Assembly: GCF_963678635.1 (NCBI RefSeq)
Contig: NC_087065.1
Coordinates: forward strand, 62,832,754-62,896,753
Direction of reading: 5' to 3'
Source: Symsagittifera roscoffensis
Taxonomy: Eukaryota > Xenacoelomorpha > Acoela > Convolutidae
DNA length: 64,000 bases
The translations under genes and the position numbers were made by a program. The notes beneath the pieces were generated by a model. It made no database searches. It had not been told where the DNA came from and worked only from the letters and a program-made list of their open reading frames with translations. Below, piece by piece: positions 22,475-33,800 of the stretch (positions within the stretch are counted from its first letter, which is position 1; the number at the start of each line of letters is the position of its first letter).

Positions 22475-24511
22475 ACAGTTAAAACTTAGACTGGGAGTTA
22501 CAATGATCATGTCCTCAAAATAGAGATGACAAATAATTTGTGATTTAGACAGATAGACCAAGTGGAACCAGTTCTGGACTAGTATTTATAAACAATTATA
22601 TATTAAATAAACTATCCCTATAAAATATTACCAACTAACCAATCAAAGAGGTTTTACGTTTAAAAAATGGTTACCGGTAGAAAATCCATTGCATTGGATT
22701 AAAGAATTTAAGTACTTTTTTTGTTCTCCGCTTAATGAGACACCTGAAAACGGGCCTTGTTGGTTTAATGGTGTTCTCCCGAGCGATTCGAATTTGTATT
22801 TATAAATTTTTATAAATAACTTTGTAACTAGATATCGTTTGGAAAAAAAATCATATTCCATCACTAACACAGACAATTATTTGTCAGTGCTGAAACTACA
22901 TGTAGTTTCATTACCAGGACAATTTGAATAAAACTTAGACTACAGTTGTTCTCCTTTTGGATAAGCTCCAAGACTAACTCGCAAATACCAGTATACACTA
23001 GATCTATTGAGACTAGGAGGTATAAGAGTAAGATTAAGATCAAGATCGGTATTAGACTAAGAAGTTGCACAAACCTATCCGGCCAAAAATAAGATAACAT
23101 GACGAACAGACGGTGTATTTTATCTGAAATTACTCTATGAGAAAGCTACCTCTGGCTTAAACACACTAGAGCTGAATCAACAGGGCGAGCTAGCCAGGAG
23201 AAACGACTTGGTGGTCGAAGAAGACTTAGGAGCTCTGGTTTTGATACACGTCACTTCACAGATTACTACTGGGCGTTAGTTCACTGCTTATTGCTTCTTG
23301 CATTGGCGCCTCTCGTGACGTTGAAGTACGGTTGAAACGATTGATCAGGGGAGTCGAACCGTGCTTCGCTCACTACAACTAAGCCGCGCTATTTTGCTTA
23401 ACTTTCTCATTTTCTGAACCACATGAGGAAATTGCACCGCATGATGAAAAAGCAGTCACCTTCCTCGTAAGCGAGGAAGGTTTCTACGGAGCAGGCGACC
23501 TGAATGTACGGAAAAGGCCGGGCTCAGGTGTTGATATGCATCGAAAACCCTCTGAATCTGAAACATACAGTATAATGGAAAAAAGGGCCAATATATTGCG
23601 ACAAAAGAAGATCAGATTGAATACGAACGCACGAATGGAGGCGGAAATAGACCCCGAGGTAGACCTAGGACCATTAGAAAGGTACTTGTTCGAATTGGTT
23701 TTCATGTGGTTTGGTTCTGGATGCTTTGTACACAAACCTTTAAGTCCAGAAACCTTTGAATTTGTGAATTTGATGACAACTTTGTCTCTCATTGAAGCCA
23801 GAAACCTTTAAATTTGATCCAGAAACCTTTCTACTAAATAACTACCAGAAAGCTTATCCCCAGTGTGACCAGCTTCCCTTTTATTTGATTATCCGAAACG
23901 AGCAGAACTTTTTCCAGTTCCGTAGGCCCACTGTCCAATCCTGTTTCGCTTTCATTTTTCAATTCTTCGATTGGTTAAATCTCTAAGTGGTTAATTTTTA
24001 CCCCCACCCTTGAACAAACTATCTATGACATCACCGTTGACCGCCCATCTCTTATCGTGAGCTGAAGAAAGCTTGAGGGAGATATGAGCGATAAATTAAA
24101 CATATTGATAAATTTGTAAAGTCGGCACAATGAAAACGAATCCGATGGCTGTAAAGCTTAAGGCGAGTGAAAAATGTTTGGCGGACCAACGCCAATGAAA
24201 ATCCAGTTTAAATGAAACAACATACCACCCATGTTGCTGGCAGGAAAAAGTTTATCAATTCTCCGATAATCGAGAGAACACTAGCGGTATTAAAACTCGA
24301 ATTGAAAATCTTCAGTCAGTGTTGATGCGGTGGACTGGTTGACCACAACTTCTCTAGAACAGTTAAAGCGCGCAGAGAAACAGACCAAGAACTCAACTTG
24401 GTCGAGTGCAGTCGGATTACAGTGGCTAATTTAGCCAATTTGAGAGACACCGAATGTGGCTATTTGGAAATGACTACAACTAGGAAATCCCCGAGATAAA
24501 ACCAAGATTTC
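22475..24511. other. Repeat-derived stretch without a supported gene
   Basis: Apart from repeat B, this stretch holds AT-rich DNA and a frame of about 90 codons at 23536-23811 with no recognisable domain. A small cluster of CCAGAAACCTTT words lies at 23745-23835. It is probably decayed 5' sequence of the old retroelement, but I find no clear match to the leader of the young copy. Confidence 0.5.
23252..23396. repeat. Diverged direct repeat B, copy 2
   Basis: Second copy of the about 140-bp repeat at 22332-22474, in the same orientation and roughly 920 bp downstream. Confidence 0.7.
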
Positions 24512-24985
24512 ATGAGAGGAGTAATTGCAAGATTCGGTCCCAGGTGTTCCTTTTGTAAGTTGGAAGGTCATTTTAAATCAGATTGTCCACAATTTTGGGA
24601 TGTTGTGGCGGACACCAAGCACCCAAGGAATGAAGAAGCTTTATCAGGTGTCAAAGCCAGCAAAGCACGCCTGATGAGTGAGGCGGAACCCCGGAGGAGA
24701 GAGAGACCACATGAGCTGGCTACTAAGAAAATGCAAGCCGTGCTAGAAGAGACGAGTTAACCAGGACCTGGAACTGCAGCAAACGACTTTAAGATTGACT
24801 ATAAGGCAGCGGCAAGAGATGCCATAAATAGAGTACAATAGGAACTGGCGACAAGAGAAATAGAACAGAAAGTCAAGCTCGATTTTGAGAACAAGAGAGA
24901 GTTCAAGACCAGCTCAACGCCTTTGAAGCATCTGAGGTGGAGGAAACGAAGGCACCGAGTAGTTTGAGCATGAAGCTGAATGTCA
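24512..24985 (+). pseudogene. Old Ty3-type element: gag zinc-knuckle fragment
   Basis: Part of the translation closely parallels the second Gag knuckle region of the young element: CSFCKLEGHFKSDC (CX2CX4HX4C), then a conserved EEALSGVKAS segment and an ATKK segment. Further right the match continues (DYKAAARDAINRVQ against DYGLAARTALQNVK) but across in-frame stops and shifts. Homology ends at the words equivalent to LKLNV, where minisatellite units begin. It is a dead fragment of a diverged relative; protease, RT, RNase H and integrase are missing. Confidence 0.85.
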
Positions 24986-25330
24986 CCAAGTTCAACCGAT
25001 GAAAAACAATGCGACTGATTTCGACCGAGGAAACACGTTTTAACTGAGTTGGACCAAAAAAAAAACATTTCGACTGAGTTTGACCAAGGAAACACGTTTT
25101 GACTGATTTCCACCAAAGGAAACGTTTCGACTGAATTTGACCGAGGAAGAACTTTTCGACAGATTTTGACCGATGAAACACGTTTCGACTGAGTTCGATT
25201 AAAGAAAACATTTTGAAAGAGTTTGACTAAGTTCAACTGATGAAAAACAATGCGACTGAATTCGACCGAAGAAAAACGTTTCAACTGAGTTACACCGAGG
25301 AAACACGTTTCGATTGAGTTCCATGAGGAT
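24986..25330. repeat. Minisatellite fragment inside the old element
   Basis: About a dozen units of the same 28-39-bp minisatellite as 15570-21960, including the GTTCAACCGATGAAAAACAA variant. They lie between the gag fragment and the downstream-ORF fragment, where about 7 kb of pol should be. Confidence 0.9.
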
Positions 25331-25590
25331 TTTTTACACCGAGAAGAGGCTTGAACGAGACAAAAAAAAAACATTTCGAGAGTGTTTGACTGAGACACGT
25401 GATGGTACAAATCTTCCCTCGCAGCAAATTCATGCGTACATTAACTCAGTATTGTACGTCACCTCTGTAGCGGATTGCTCGGCGTTGAATTAAGTTTAAA
25501 AACTTGAGTTGAGAGGTCTCTCCAGCAAAAAAAAAACGTTCACGAGCGAATAGCTCAACCTGACTTGGTGTTGCCGCACTTCACACACAA
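25312..25590. repeat. Minisatellite tail, copy 2
   Basis: Near-copy of 21955-22240, again directly right of the array. It ends where the old element's downstream ORF becomes recognisable. Confidence 0.85.
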
Positions 25591-25598
25591 CTTCACGA

Positions 25599-26228
25599 GT
25601 CGAATGGTTAGCAAAAAATGGCCAACATCCAAGTCAACCCGTAACTGTGGAACCTGCAGTCAGTCGTGAAGATCTCGTGAAGATCCCGACCAAAGAACTG
25701 TTAGAGGAACTGGATTGTCTAAAAGGTCTTTTTTGAGACAACGTGCAAGATCTTGAACATTCCGATGGAAGTGAAGAAAATATGGGCCAGAAGACGACTG
25801 ATACCATGGTTCAGAGCCAACACGACTGCTTGTTTGTACGTGTATGCCAAGAAGCATATGTCAAAGCACAGCAGAATGTACCGTTCGTATCAGATGGAAG
25901 TAGAATCGGGAGCTTTTAAACGAGCTTTTGTAACGCATCGGAAAGCAGTAACGAGAACGACAAGAACGAAATTTTGTGACGGGAGAGAAAGAAAAGAAAT
26001 GTTGAGGGAAGACCTGGAAAAAATGTGAGATTTTGCCTCCGAAACAGCTTCTGCAGAAATAGGGAAACTAGTGTAGACCCTGTACCTTGTTGTAAGCAAA
26101 AATTAGGAGAGAAGAGGTGTTGGAGGACTGCCTCCAACAGCGTCAGAATGGCCGCCACAGACGTCTTGCAAGACACTGAAGCTGAGAGTGCGGATTCAAT
26201 GTCACAGGAGGAGGTGATGGAGCCATGA
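25599..26228 (+). pseudogene. Old element: remnant of the downstream ORF (ORF2)
   Basis: Translation in shifting frames matches the young element's 254-residue ORF2 from its residue about 60 to the end. VEWLAKNG corresponds to VRWLEAYA, IWARRRLIPWFRA to IWSRQRLMPWFRA, and CLRNSFCRNRE to CLHNSFCRNRE; a Pro-Cys-Cys follows in both. An internal stop near 25735 and a frameshift near 26025 break it. The N-terminal quarter is missing at the junction with the minisatellite tail. Confidence 0.85.
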
Positions 26229-26850
26229 AAAAAGCCGAAAAACTAGATGCAAAAAGAAGAAAGCTAAGAAGAGTTTAGAAGTTTTAGAACTTCTAAATGA
26301 TGAAGTCTGAAAGAAAAACATGAACGAAGAAGTAACAACGAAGAAGATGTTAAAACTCAAAAATGATTTTGTGTGATAAAAATTCAAATGAGAAACCAAG
26401 CAATTAAGCTTGAAATTGAAACTGAATGATAGAGGAACTTTTTGAAATTGAGAATTTGTTGCATTTTTAAATTTGCATTATGATTTTAGTTAGTGTTTTT
26501 AGAGAAACTTACTATTTATTTAGAAAGGCATGAGTGAAGGATATATTAAATTTTCCAGCCTGCACGATTGTTTTTATTCAACTAACATGTCTGATCACTT
26601 TGTGATGATATGAAGGTCTTGATTAATCTCTTGAAGAAGGAGATAATTTCATTGTTACTTCTAACCACCGAGTTTCTTAATTTTAAATTTCAGGACCAAT
26701 AACAACTAAATTTCCGAACAGAGGAAGCATAGTAGGATAATTTTAGTTTGTTGGTTGGCAGGCTTGTTCTGCGTCCCAACACCTTTTAAAACTAGAAGAA
26801 GAAGTTTTAAATCAAGATAATGGCACTAAAAGTCGGAAAAGATGTTTTAT
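26229..26850 (+). other. Old element: 3' UTR up to the insertion point
   Basis: Non-coding. It parallels 41552-42040 of the young element at several words (GAGTTTCTTA-TTTTAA, CGTCCCA-C, GAAGTTTTA). The young element's LTR starts at 26851 and the old 3' UTR resumes at 43184. Confidence 0.7.
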
Positions 26851-27736
26851 TGTGCCATTCCGCCGGATGACACAGTATAACCTTCCCGCGACGGAAAAAA
26901 AAGTGACTAAAGGCCTTACGAACAGAAAAGTGTTGCGACGGAGGGTCAGAATGTTCTGGAATTTTTATTTTTAAAATTTCGATTTGAAGGAGAACATTTC
27001 TGAGAAATAGAAAAAAGACGGCCATTTTGAATAAAATAGAGAAAAATCAGAACGACGCCATATTTTGTGACGAACGGTTGTATCCGAGACGAGAAAATTA
27101 CGGAGCCTCTTATCGTGGCAATAACACACGATAAGGACCTTAGTGACGGATATTTGTGGAGACGGAGGCTTCAGTGGGGGGAAGAGAAATACCACGGAAC
27201 CCTCCCGGGACACGAAATATAGGAGATAAGAGTGTTGTCTCAAGAAAATCACGGGAGCGGAGGCTTGGTCCCCCAGAGACTGTTATATGTGAAGGGACTG
27301 TGTAAACTAGCCATAACAGTTGCTGTAATGTCCTAGATCTGAATTAAACACCGTTATTATTTAATATTTCAGAGCATGAGTAGATAGAGAAAGGAAAAGG
27401 TCAATCCATCTCCAATGGATTTAATATAAAACTGTCACACAAAAACATATAGAAATAGGTGGTTCGAGCCGTGTTTTTAATGACAATCACGTAGTCTGAG
27501 GATCCGAGACTCAGCTATGTGGTTGTGTTCGCATGCAAACGAAAGCTGATCAAAAGTCGTTTGACTGATGGCCTAAAAATAGTAACTTTTTACTTTGCCC
27601 TAGACAGACCAGAAAATCAACTGGCAAGGTCGAGACGGTGAAAAACGAGTGGAATTAAGGTAACTGACGCCTGCCAGTCGTCAATAGGTACTTTTTCTAC
27701 GCTCCGTCGCTGTGTGATATTTGGGCGAATGTTACA
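26851..27736 (+). repeat. 5' LTR of the young element
   Basis: Starts TGTGCCATTCC and ends GGGCGAATGTTACA, giving TG...CA ends. It matches 42298-43183. It should hold the promoter and the polyadenylation site, but I see no unambiguous TATA box. Confidence 0.93.
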
Positions 27737-27748
27737 TAGACGTTTTTA

Positions 27749-27766
27749 TGGCGCTCCTGGGTGGGC
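27749..27766 (+). other. Candidate primer binding site, tRNA-Asn-like
   Basis: TGGCGCTCCTGGGTGGGC begins with TGG. It agrees with the complement of the 3' end of animal tRNA-Asn at about 16 of 18 positions, judged from remembered tRNA sequence. It starts 12 bases after the LTR end, a wider gap than usual for Ty3 elements. Confidence 0.5.
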
Positions 27767-30109
27767 CTGTTAAAGGCATGAAACCATCATGATCAGCAAG
27801 CGTTTCAGCGACGTACCCTCCGCTCCGGGCGTATGCCCGAGTTAGAGGCCTTAATGACCGTTTTCGTACTAGGGGGAAGGTGCGTACCCCTCCGTCTAGT
27901 ACGATTTAGCTTTTTAACTTAGTTAACACCGAAAATTCCGGGGGTCGGAGGGTTAGGTGGGAAATCTAGAGCCCGCTTGTCCTGAGGTCCCAGGACCAAA
28001 AACAATTAAAGAGAAAGCGTAAAACCAAACAAAAAATAGTGTATAACCAAGAAAAAGCCAAAAATAATTATTTAAAAACAAAAAAAGTACAAAAAACAGT
28101 AAAAAATCCAAAAAAGACCAAAAACAGTAAAAAAAACATAAAGTGACAGTTTATATGTTATTTCCGGACGAGATGTGATCTGACCTTCCTATTTGTTGTT
28201 GTTTCAGATTGATTTATATCGTTTCTGATAGAGAGATTGTGTGTTTTGGTGAAGGGTTGGGTACCCTCCCTCGAGTGTAATTTGAGTGTTTAAGCACGTT
28301 AATGGTGATTTTGCCGGTGACCGGAGGGTAGAGTGGCAGGCTGATCAACGTGTTCCACACTCAACAGGGACATCAAGGACAACATCCGCAACGACTGTTG
28401 GGTATCGTTGAAGCAATTTTAGTATCGTTCGGGTACTATTTCCTTAAAACTTAAGTGGTGGGGGGCACGATTGGCGCGGTCCGATTGTACCCTCCATCGA
28501 TTACAAATTTCCGAGTTAAGGGTCTTAATTCGAATATTTTGGTGCAAAGGAGGGTATAGTACTATTTATTAACGACTATTTATAGATTATTGTCCTTACT
28601 ATATATTACTTATCTCCTATTTAGACCCAAGAAACACCCATTTTTTGTCGAAAATTACCAATTTTCGACCAAACTGTAGACCCCCAAATTTTCGGATATC
28701 CGAGCTTTTCCGATAGGCAAAAAGCTTTTATATAGAGAGTAGCCACGTAGTTCGATCCCCTTTATTAAAGAAACCGCGTGAGCAAAGATTCAGTAGAAGT
28801 TAGGAAAACGAGAATTTTTCGACCAAAATTTTGATAATTTTCTGTATTTTGTCAATCTGTTTTGGGGATCGATTTTTTGAGTTTTTAGAGTTAGAGCAAT
28901 AAAATTTTTTGCGTTAGGAGCGTGCTAGCATAACGTGCTCGGTTACTAGAGAAATTTTTGGGTAACCCTCCGAGTAGCTCCGTGGATAGAGCTAACGACT
29001 TAAGGTTTGGAAAAGGAAGGAATCGGAGGGTCCAAATTTGATAGTTTTTGGCCAAATTTTTGTTTCTAAACCAATTTTGGTCCGGTTTTTTGCATTATTC
29101 CAGTGCCGTACAGGGCTACTACGCTCATTTCAAGTATTTTTAGGCACTTTCGACCGGAATTGCGAAAAAAGTCTTTCAGATCCTACACAGGTGGTGAAAA
29201 AGGCCATTTTGACGAACGCGTTTTTGGCGATTTCTCAAAGACTAGTTATCCGATCGGGATAATTTTGGTACCATAAGTCGACGTTTTTGACCACTTTTCC
29301 GAATCGCAACCGTTTTTGGGTTGATTATTTCGGAAAAGAAAAATTTTTTAGAATTTGTTGGTTCGGAGGGTCCAAGTAACGGGCAACCCTCCGAGCGGCA
29401 GAAAATTTTATCAAAACATCTTTTTATTCAACTGGGAAGGTTGACCGTGTCAGCCAACCTAGTCTTAAGTCAGGTAGACCGCTTTCAGAGGCTTTACTGC
29501 GGTGATTTAACCCTTTTTCTTGATTTTAGGGGGAACCCTCCGAAGTGACCCTCCGGAGTCAGCTAAACCCTTTAGCAACCCTCCTTAGTGGAAAATTTCC
29601 ACGAGATCACCCTAAGAAGTTGAAACAGCTCCCCCTAGAACCCTTAGCTTATTTTGACGCTTTTTGAAGCTAGTAGGAGAACCTTCCAAGTGAGATCAGA
29701 AAATTTGAAAATTTTGGAGGTACCCTCCGAAGTGACCCTCCGGAGCGTATTAAGCATCTTATTGACCCTCCTTAGTAAATTTAAGGGGACCCTCCGAAGT
29801 AACTTGGGTGATTAAGATACCCTCCTAAGTAACTTGAGTGATTGAGGTACCCTCCGAGGTAACCCTCCGGAGTGTCTTAAACCTTCTAGCGACCCTCCTT
29901 GTAAGAGACTTGAGTAAACCTTCTGTGGCAATTTGGGAAACGGAAAATATCCATTTAATTAGGATCATATTAGGATATTAGGCGTGCTTATCAGGATCAT
30001 AAGAATCCATTCTGACCCGGAAATTCGTGATCAACTTTGGATTCTATATTGGGTGTATTAGAAGTACCCGAACAAAATTTTTTTTTTTGATTGTGATTTT
30101 GGTTGAGTG
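27767..30109 (+). promoter_or_regulatory. Structured leader with many CCCTCC and GGAGGG words
   Basis: A non-coding leader between primer site and gag. CCCTCC occurs more than fifteen times and its complement GGAGGG about five times. In 27810-28560 three similar modules follow the order CCCTCC...GAGTTAnnGnCTTAA...GGAGGG, each able to close a long stem. From 29530 to 29900 the spacing shortens to ACCCTCCGAAGTGACCCTCC-type doublets. Possible roles are packaging, dimerisation or cap-independent translation; this is inference. Confidence 0.65.
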
Positions 30110-30470
30110 GTTGCCTTGAGCTACTTAATAGGAAAGTTCGGGCAATCCGGGAACAAATAAAGGAAGACCTCGGTGGGTGTATTAAGCAAATACACACCCA
30201 CTTGAGAAGAAGAATTGTTCCCTACTCTCGTGCACTTGGAGCAGTCCGAGTGTGGGAGAGCTTTTTCTTAGATTTGACGAATTTTCGACCAAGAGGTTGC
30301 CTTGAGCTACTTAGTAGGACAGCTCGGGCAATCGCAGGACACCTAAAAGAAGACCTCGGTGGGTGTATTAGGCAAATACACACCCACTTGAGAAGACTGT
30401 GTCCTGGGCTTCGTTCTTTCGGATCGTTCCGATTGGGGGAAGTCTTTTTCTTTAAGACTAAGTTTTATTT
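30110..30470 (+). repeat. Tandem duplication in the leader, two units of about 180 bp
   Basis: Unit 1 (30110-30295) and unit 2 (from 30296) share GTTGCCTTGAGCTACTTA, GGAAGACC/GAAGACC and GTGGGTGTATT...ACACACCCACTTGAGAAGA. GTGGGTGT and ACACCCAC form a stem in each. A frame is open across both units, but it lacks an ATG and most differences between the units change the codon's amino acid. I read it as structural RNA, not protein. Confidence 0.75.
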
Positions 30471-30873
30471 ATCTATTTCTGAATCATCACTGCTTTTTAT
30501 CGAAGATTGTTTAATTTTAACAAAGCAGTGACTTGATAAATTGTGTGGCGATAAATTGATACTGACAAAAGGTCGCTGTCACCTGTAGGATATTCTTATC
30601 TGATTATCGATTGTGTTTTGTGTGTCGATTATATCTTGTGGAAACTTAGTGATACTGTTATACTATACAACCGGGTTGAGTTAGCATTATATCAATACTG
30701 GGTAGACCCTGTGTGTAACTTTAGCTGAGTCACTAATTTAGTCGTGAGAGATCTAAGAGACATTTTGATACTGACGGAATCGAGTAGGCAGCGTTAAGTG
30801 ATTTAACTAGATCTTGTTTGTGGTACGTTTGCATTGCCATCAAATTACGAATACTTTCATTTTGTACAAAACT

Positions 30874-33800
30874 ATGCAGCGCAGGGACTCGTTAGGATCG
30901 ACTACTAAAATTCCCAGGCTAAGCAAGGGAAGCACGCGGAAATTTAGAACTAGGCGTAGCCAAACCTCGTTTAGCAGCGCTTCCGACGCGTTTGCTGAAG
31001 ACGAATCGACTAAAGGTCAACCTGATCTTTCAGTGATCGAAATGAGACTAAGGAGCGAGAAAAACCTTGATGGCAATCAAGGGCGGAGCGCCGAGGCCGA
31101 GCCTGCGAGCGAAACGCCGGTGGATCCCTTTGACGAAGGGGAGCGAACGCTCATTCGACCCGACTTTGAGCCAGACGGGGTCCTCGAACGAGAGGAAGTC
31201 GAGAGGACAGAGGAGACCTCGGAGCGTTCCGAGGTCGAACCTCGGGAGGAGGTGTTGTACAGGGGAATGTCCAAGTCAGAGACTAAGAGCTATAAATGGA
31301 GAAGAGAACCTTCACATCTGACAAGTGCACACTCATCCTTGGCCAAACAGAGTAACAACGCGATGATGTCGAGTATGAGTCCGGGTAAAGAGCAGACGTT
31401 CTCGAAGGCCAAGAAGAGTTGGAAGTCCTTGTACGACGAACGCATGGCGTCACTACCAACCGTAGGTTTGACTTCCAGTGATGACTACCCGGAGATAACC
31501 CATCCGGATGTGAACTTCACACCGTGCCCAAGGAACGAGAAGAGCAGGAAGGCGTCATCAGTCTCGCCGACCAGACCCATGTCAGATGGGATAACGATGG
31601 GAGCATCATCAACGTTTGACAGACTAATGACGTCAATGCACAAGCAAAAGGACGGTGCGTCATCGAGTACTAGGCTACCGCCGCAGCTGACCTCGTCTTC
31701 TCTGGGGCTAACCCCGCCATTGGGGGCAGCTGGTGACATAAGTGATATGTTCGCTGGTGTGATGAATGGCCTGGATGAATTGAGGCGAGACATGACTAAG
31801 AGGATAGATCAAGTTGACGAGAGAGCTCACCATGGTCGAGAGAATTTGAAAGATGAGCTAACGCACGTGAAGTCGCAGGCGAGGTTTGATCAGGCTCGAT
31901 TGATTCGTGACACCGATCAATGCCTGGCCGAGAGCCTGGCACAGGCAAACAAAGAGTCAGAGGAAAGAGAGGCTAGGATGACAAGAGAGATCGAGCGATT
32001 GTTGAATGATCATGATAATACCTACGCCCAAACGATGACTGGCCTGGAAAGGAGGTTGGACGCCAAATCTGACTTGATGATGCGGAAGCTTGACGCGATC
32101 CTGAATGGGAATAGTTGGCAGGAGCATTCCAACTCAAGGGAGCGCTCACGCCATGCGAATGTTGGAGATGGTACGGGCAACAGTGCCAGAGCCCAGCAAG
32201 GCTCGAGAACGAACTACGAACATAGAAACAAGGAGCGGCCAAGGGCAGCCCCGCAGAGGCCTGGCTGGACAAATCCAGTCCCACCGGAGGCAGATGCCAC
32301 CCCGGAGACAAGATTGCCAACCGTGCCACAAGTCAGTTCAGTACCAGATCTGACTACAGTCTCACAAGACACAACGATGTATGCCTCGATGTTTGAGCCT
32401 CTGAACAGATCTCTTGAAACATTCATCACCAAGCTCTCGAAGTCAACCGAGAGAGGAGAGAGGTCAAGAAGAACACTGAAAAAGCCAAAGTCATATAAAG
32501 ACGAGTCGGACGGCTGCATTGATACTTGGATAGAGGTGATGAAGTTACACTTTGAGGAAGAGAATCTCTCCAAGAAACAAGAGTGCAGCGCGCTGACGAG
32601 CAACTTGGAGGGTACTGCACTAAATTGTGTAATGGCGAAAAGAGCCAATGAGAGGGATAGCGCTCGCAAGATATTCGACATCCTGCTGAATCGTTTCGGC
32701 TCTGGAGTACAAGGGCACCAGGCCATGGTGAAGTTCGAGAAGAGGCGTCAGAGAGATGAAGAATCAATAGATAAATTCTTGGACGACCTTGAATTGCTCA
32801 GGAGGAGGAGCAACCCGGATGAGAGAATATCCGAACGAAACTTGGCGATCGCTTCGAAGTTCATGGATGGTGTAAGGAGTGAGGAGTTGAAGACGATGTT
32901 GGCCACTCACTTCACCCTGTCGCTTGACCAGGTACCCACGCCCGACGACTTGCGTATGAAGTCACGCGAGTATTTACTGATAAAACCGAGGGCGCAAAAC
33001 CGTTACAGCAATTATGGCAACTATAGCGGGACAAACACTGGTGCGAATTCCAGTTGGTACAAACCTCGCGATGACATGGACAAGAGGAGGTCGTGTGCGA
33101 ATTGTGGTTCGATGGACCATCACGTTTCTGCGTGTTCTGCATACAAACAGAACATGAAGGCCATAGGCTACTTTCTCGAGGACGCTGACGCGACCGACGA
33201 GGATCATGAAGAGTACGTGAGAGGGCTCATCATGAAATATGGTCCGAGGTGTTTCTTCTGTAATTTGGAGGGACACTTCAAGTCGGATTGTACTCAATTT
33301 TGGGACGCAGTAGCGGACGCGAAACATCCCCGCCACGAAGAGGCGCTTTCGGGTGTCAAGGCCAGTCGAGCACGTCTGATGAACGAGGCTGAATCTCGGA
33401 GAAAGGAAACGACACCGAGCACCTTTGCGACCAAAAAGGTTAAGACATGGCCTGACGAGGTGGTAGCCTCGAACCTCGAAGCAGAGTCGTCTAGTCCACT
33501 CAAGGTGGATTACGGCCTGGCGGCAAGGACAGCGCTGCAGAATGTCAAACAGGACCTTGCCACGAAAGAAGTGGAGCAATGGGTAAGGTCGGAGCTGGAG
33601 AGCACAGATCTTCGGGAAAGTCTTAATGTCCTGAGTAAGACGACAAGAGCAGAAGATGAAAAAGAGCCCAAGAAACAGGGACTAAAACTGAACGTTATAT
33701 CTGGCAAGACTTTCGGCATGACGAAGGCAGGGACCAAAATAATGTCTATCATCTCAGTCGCAGGGCACCAGGTGGTCAAGAACCTGAGCGAGCCATCCGA

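Noticed and set aside
26971-27252. 93-codon minus frame in each LTR as a gene
   Set aside because: Identical only because the LTRs are near-identical; no domain, and absent from the diverged LTR.
30103-30531. 142-codon frame across the tandem leader units as a protein
   Set aside because: No ATG start, and the unit differences are mostly amino-acid-changing.
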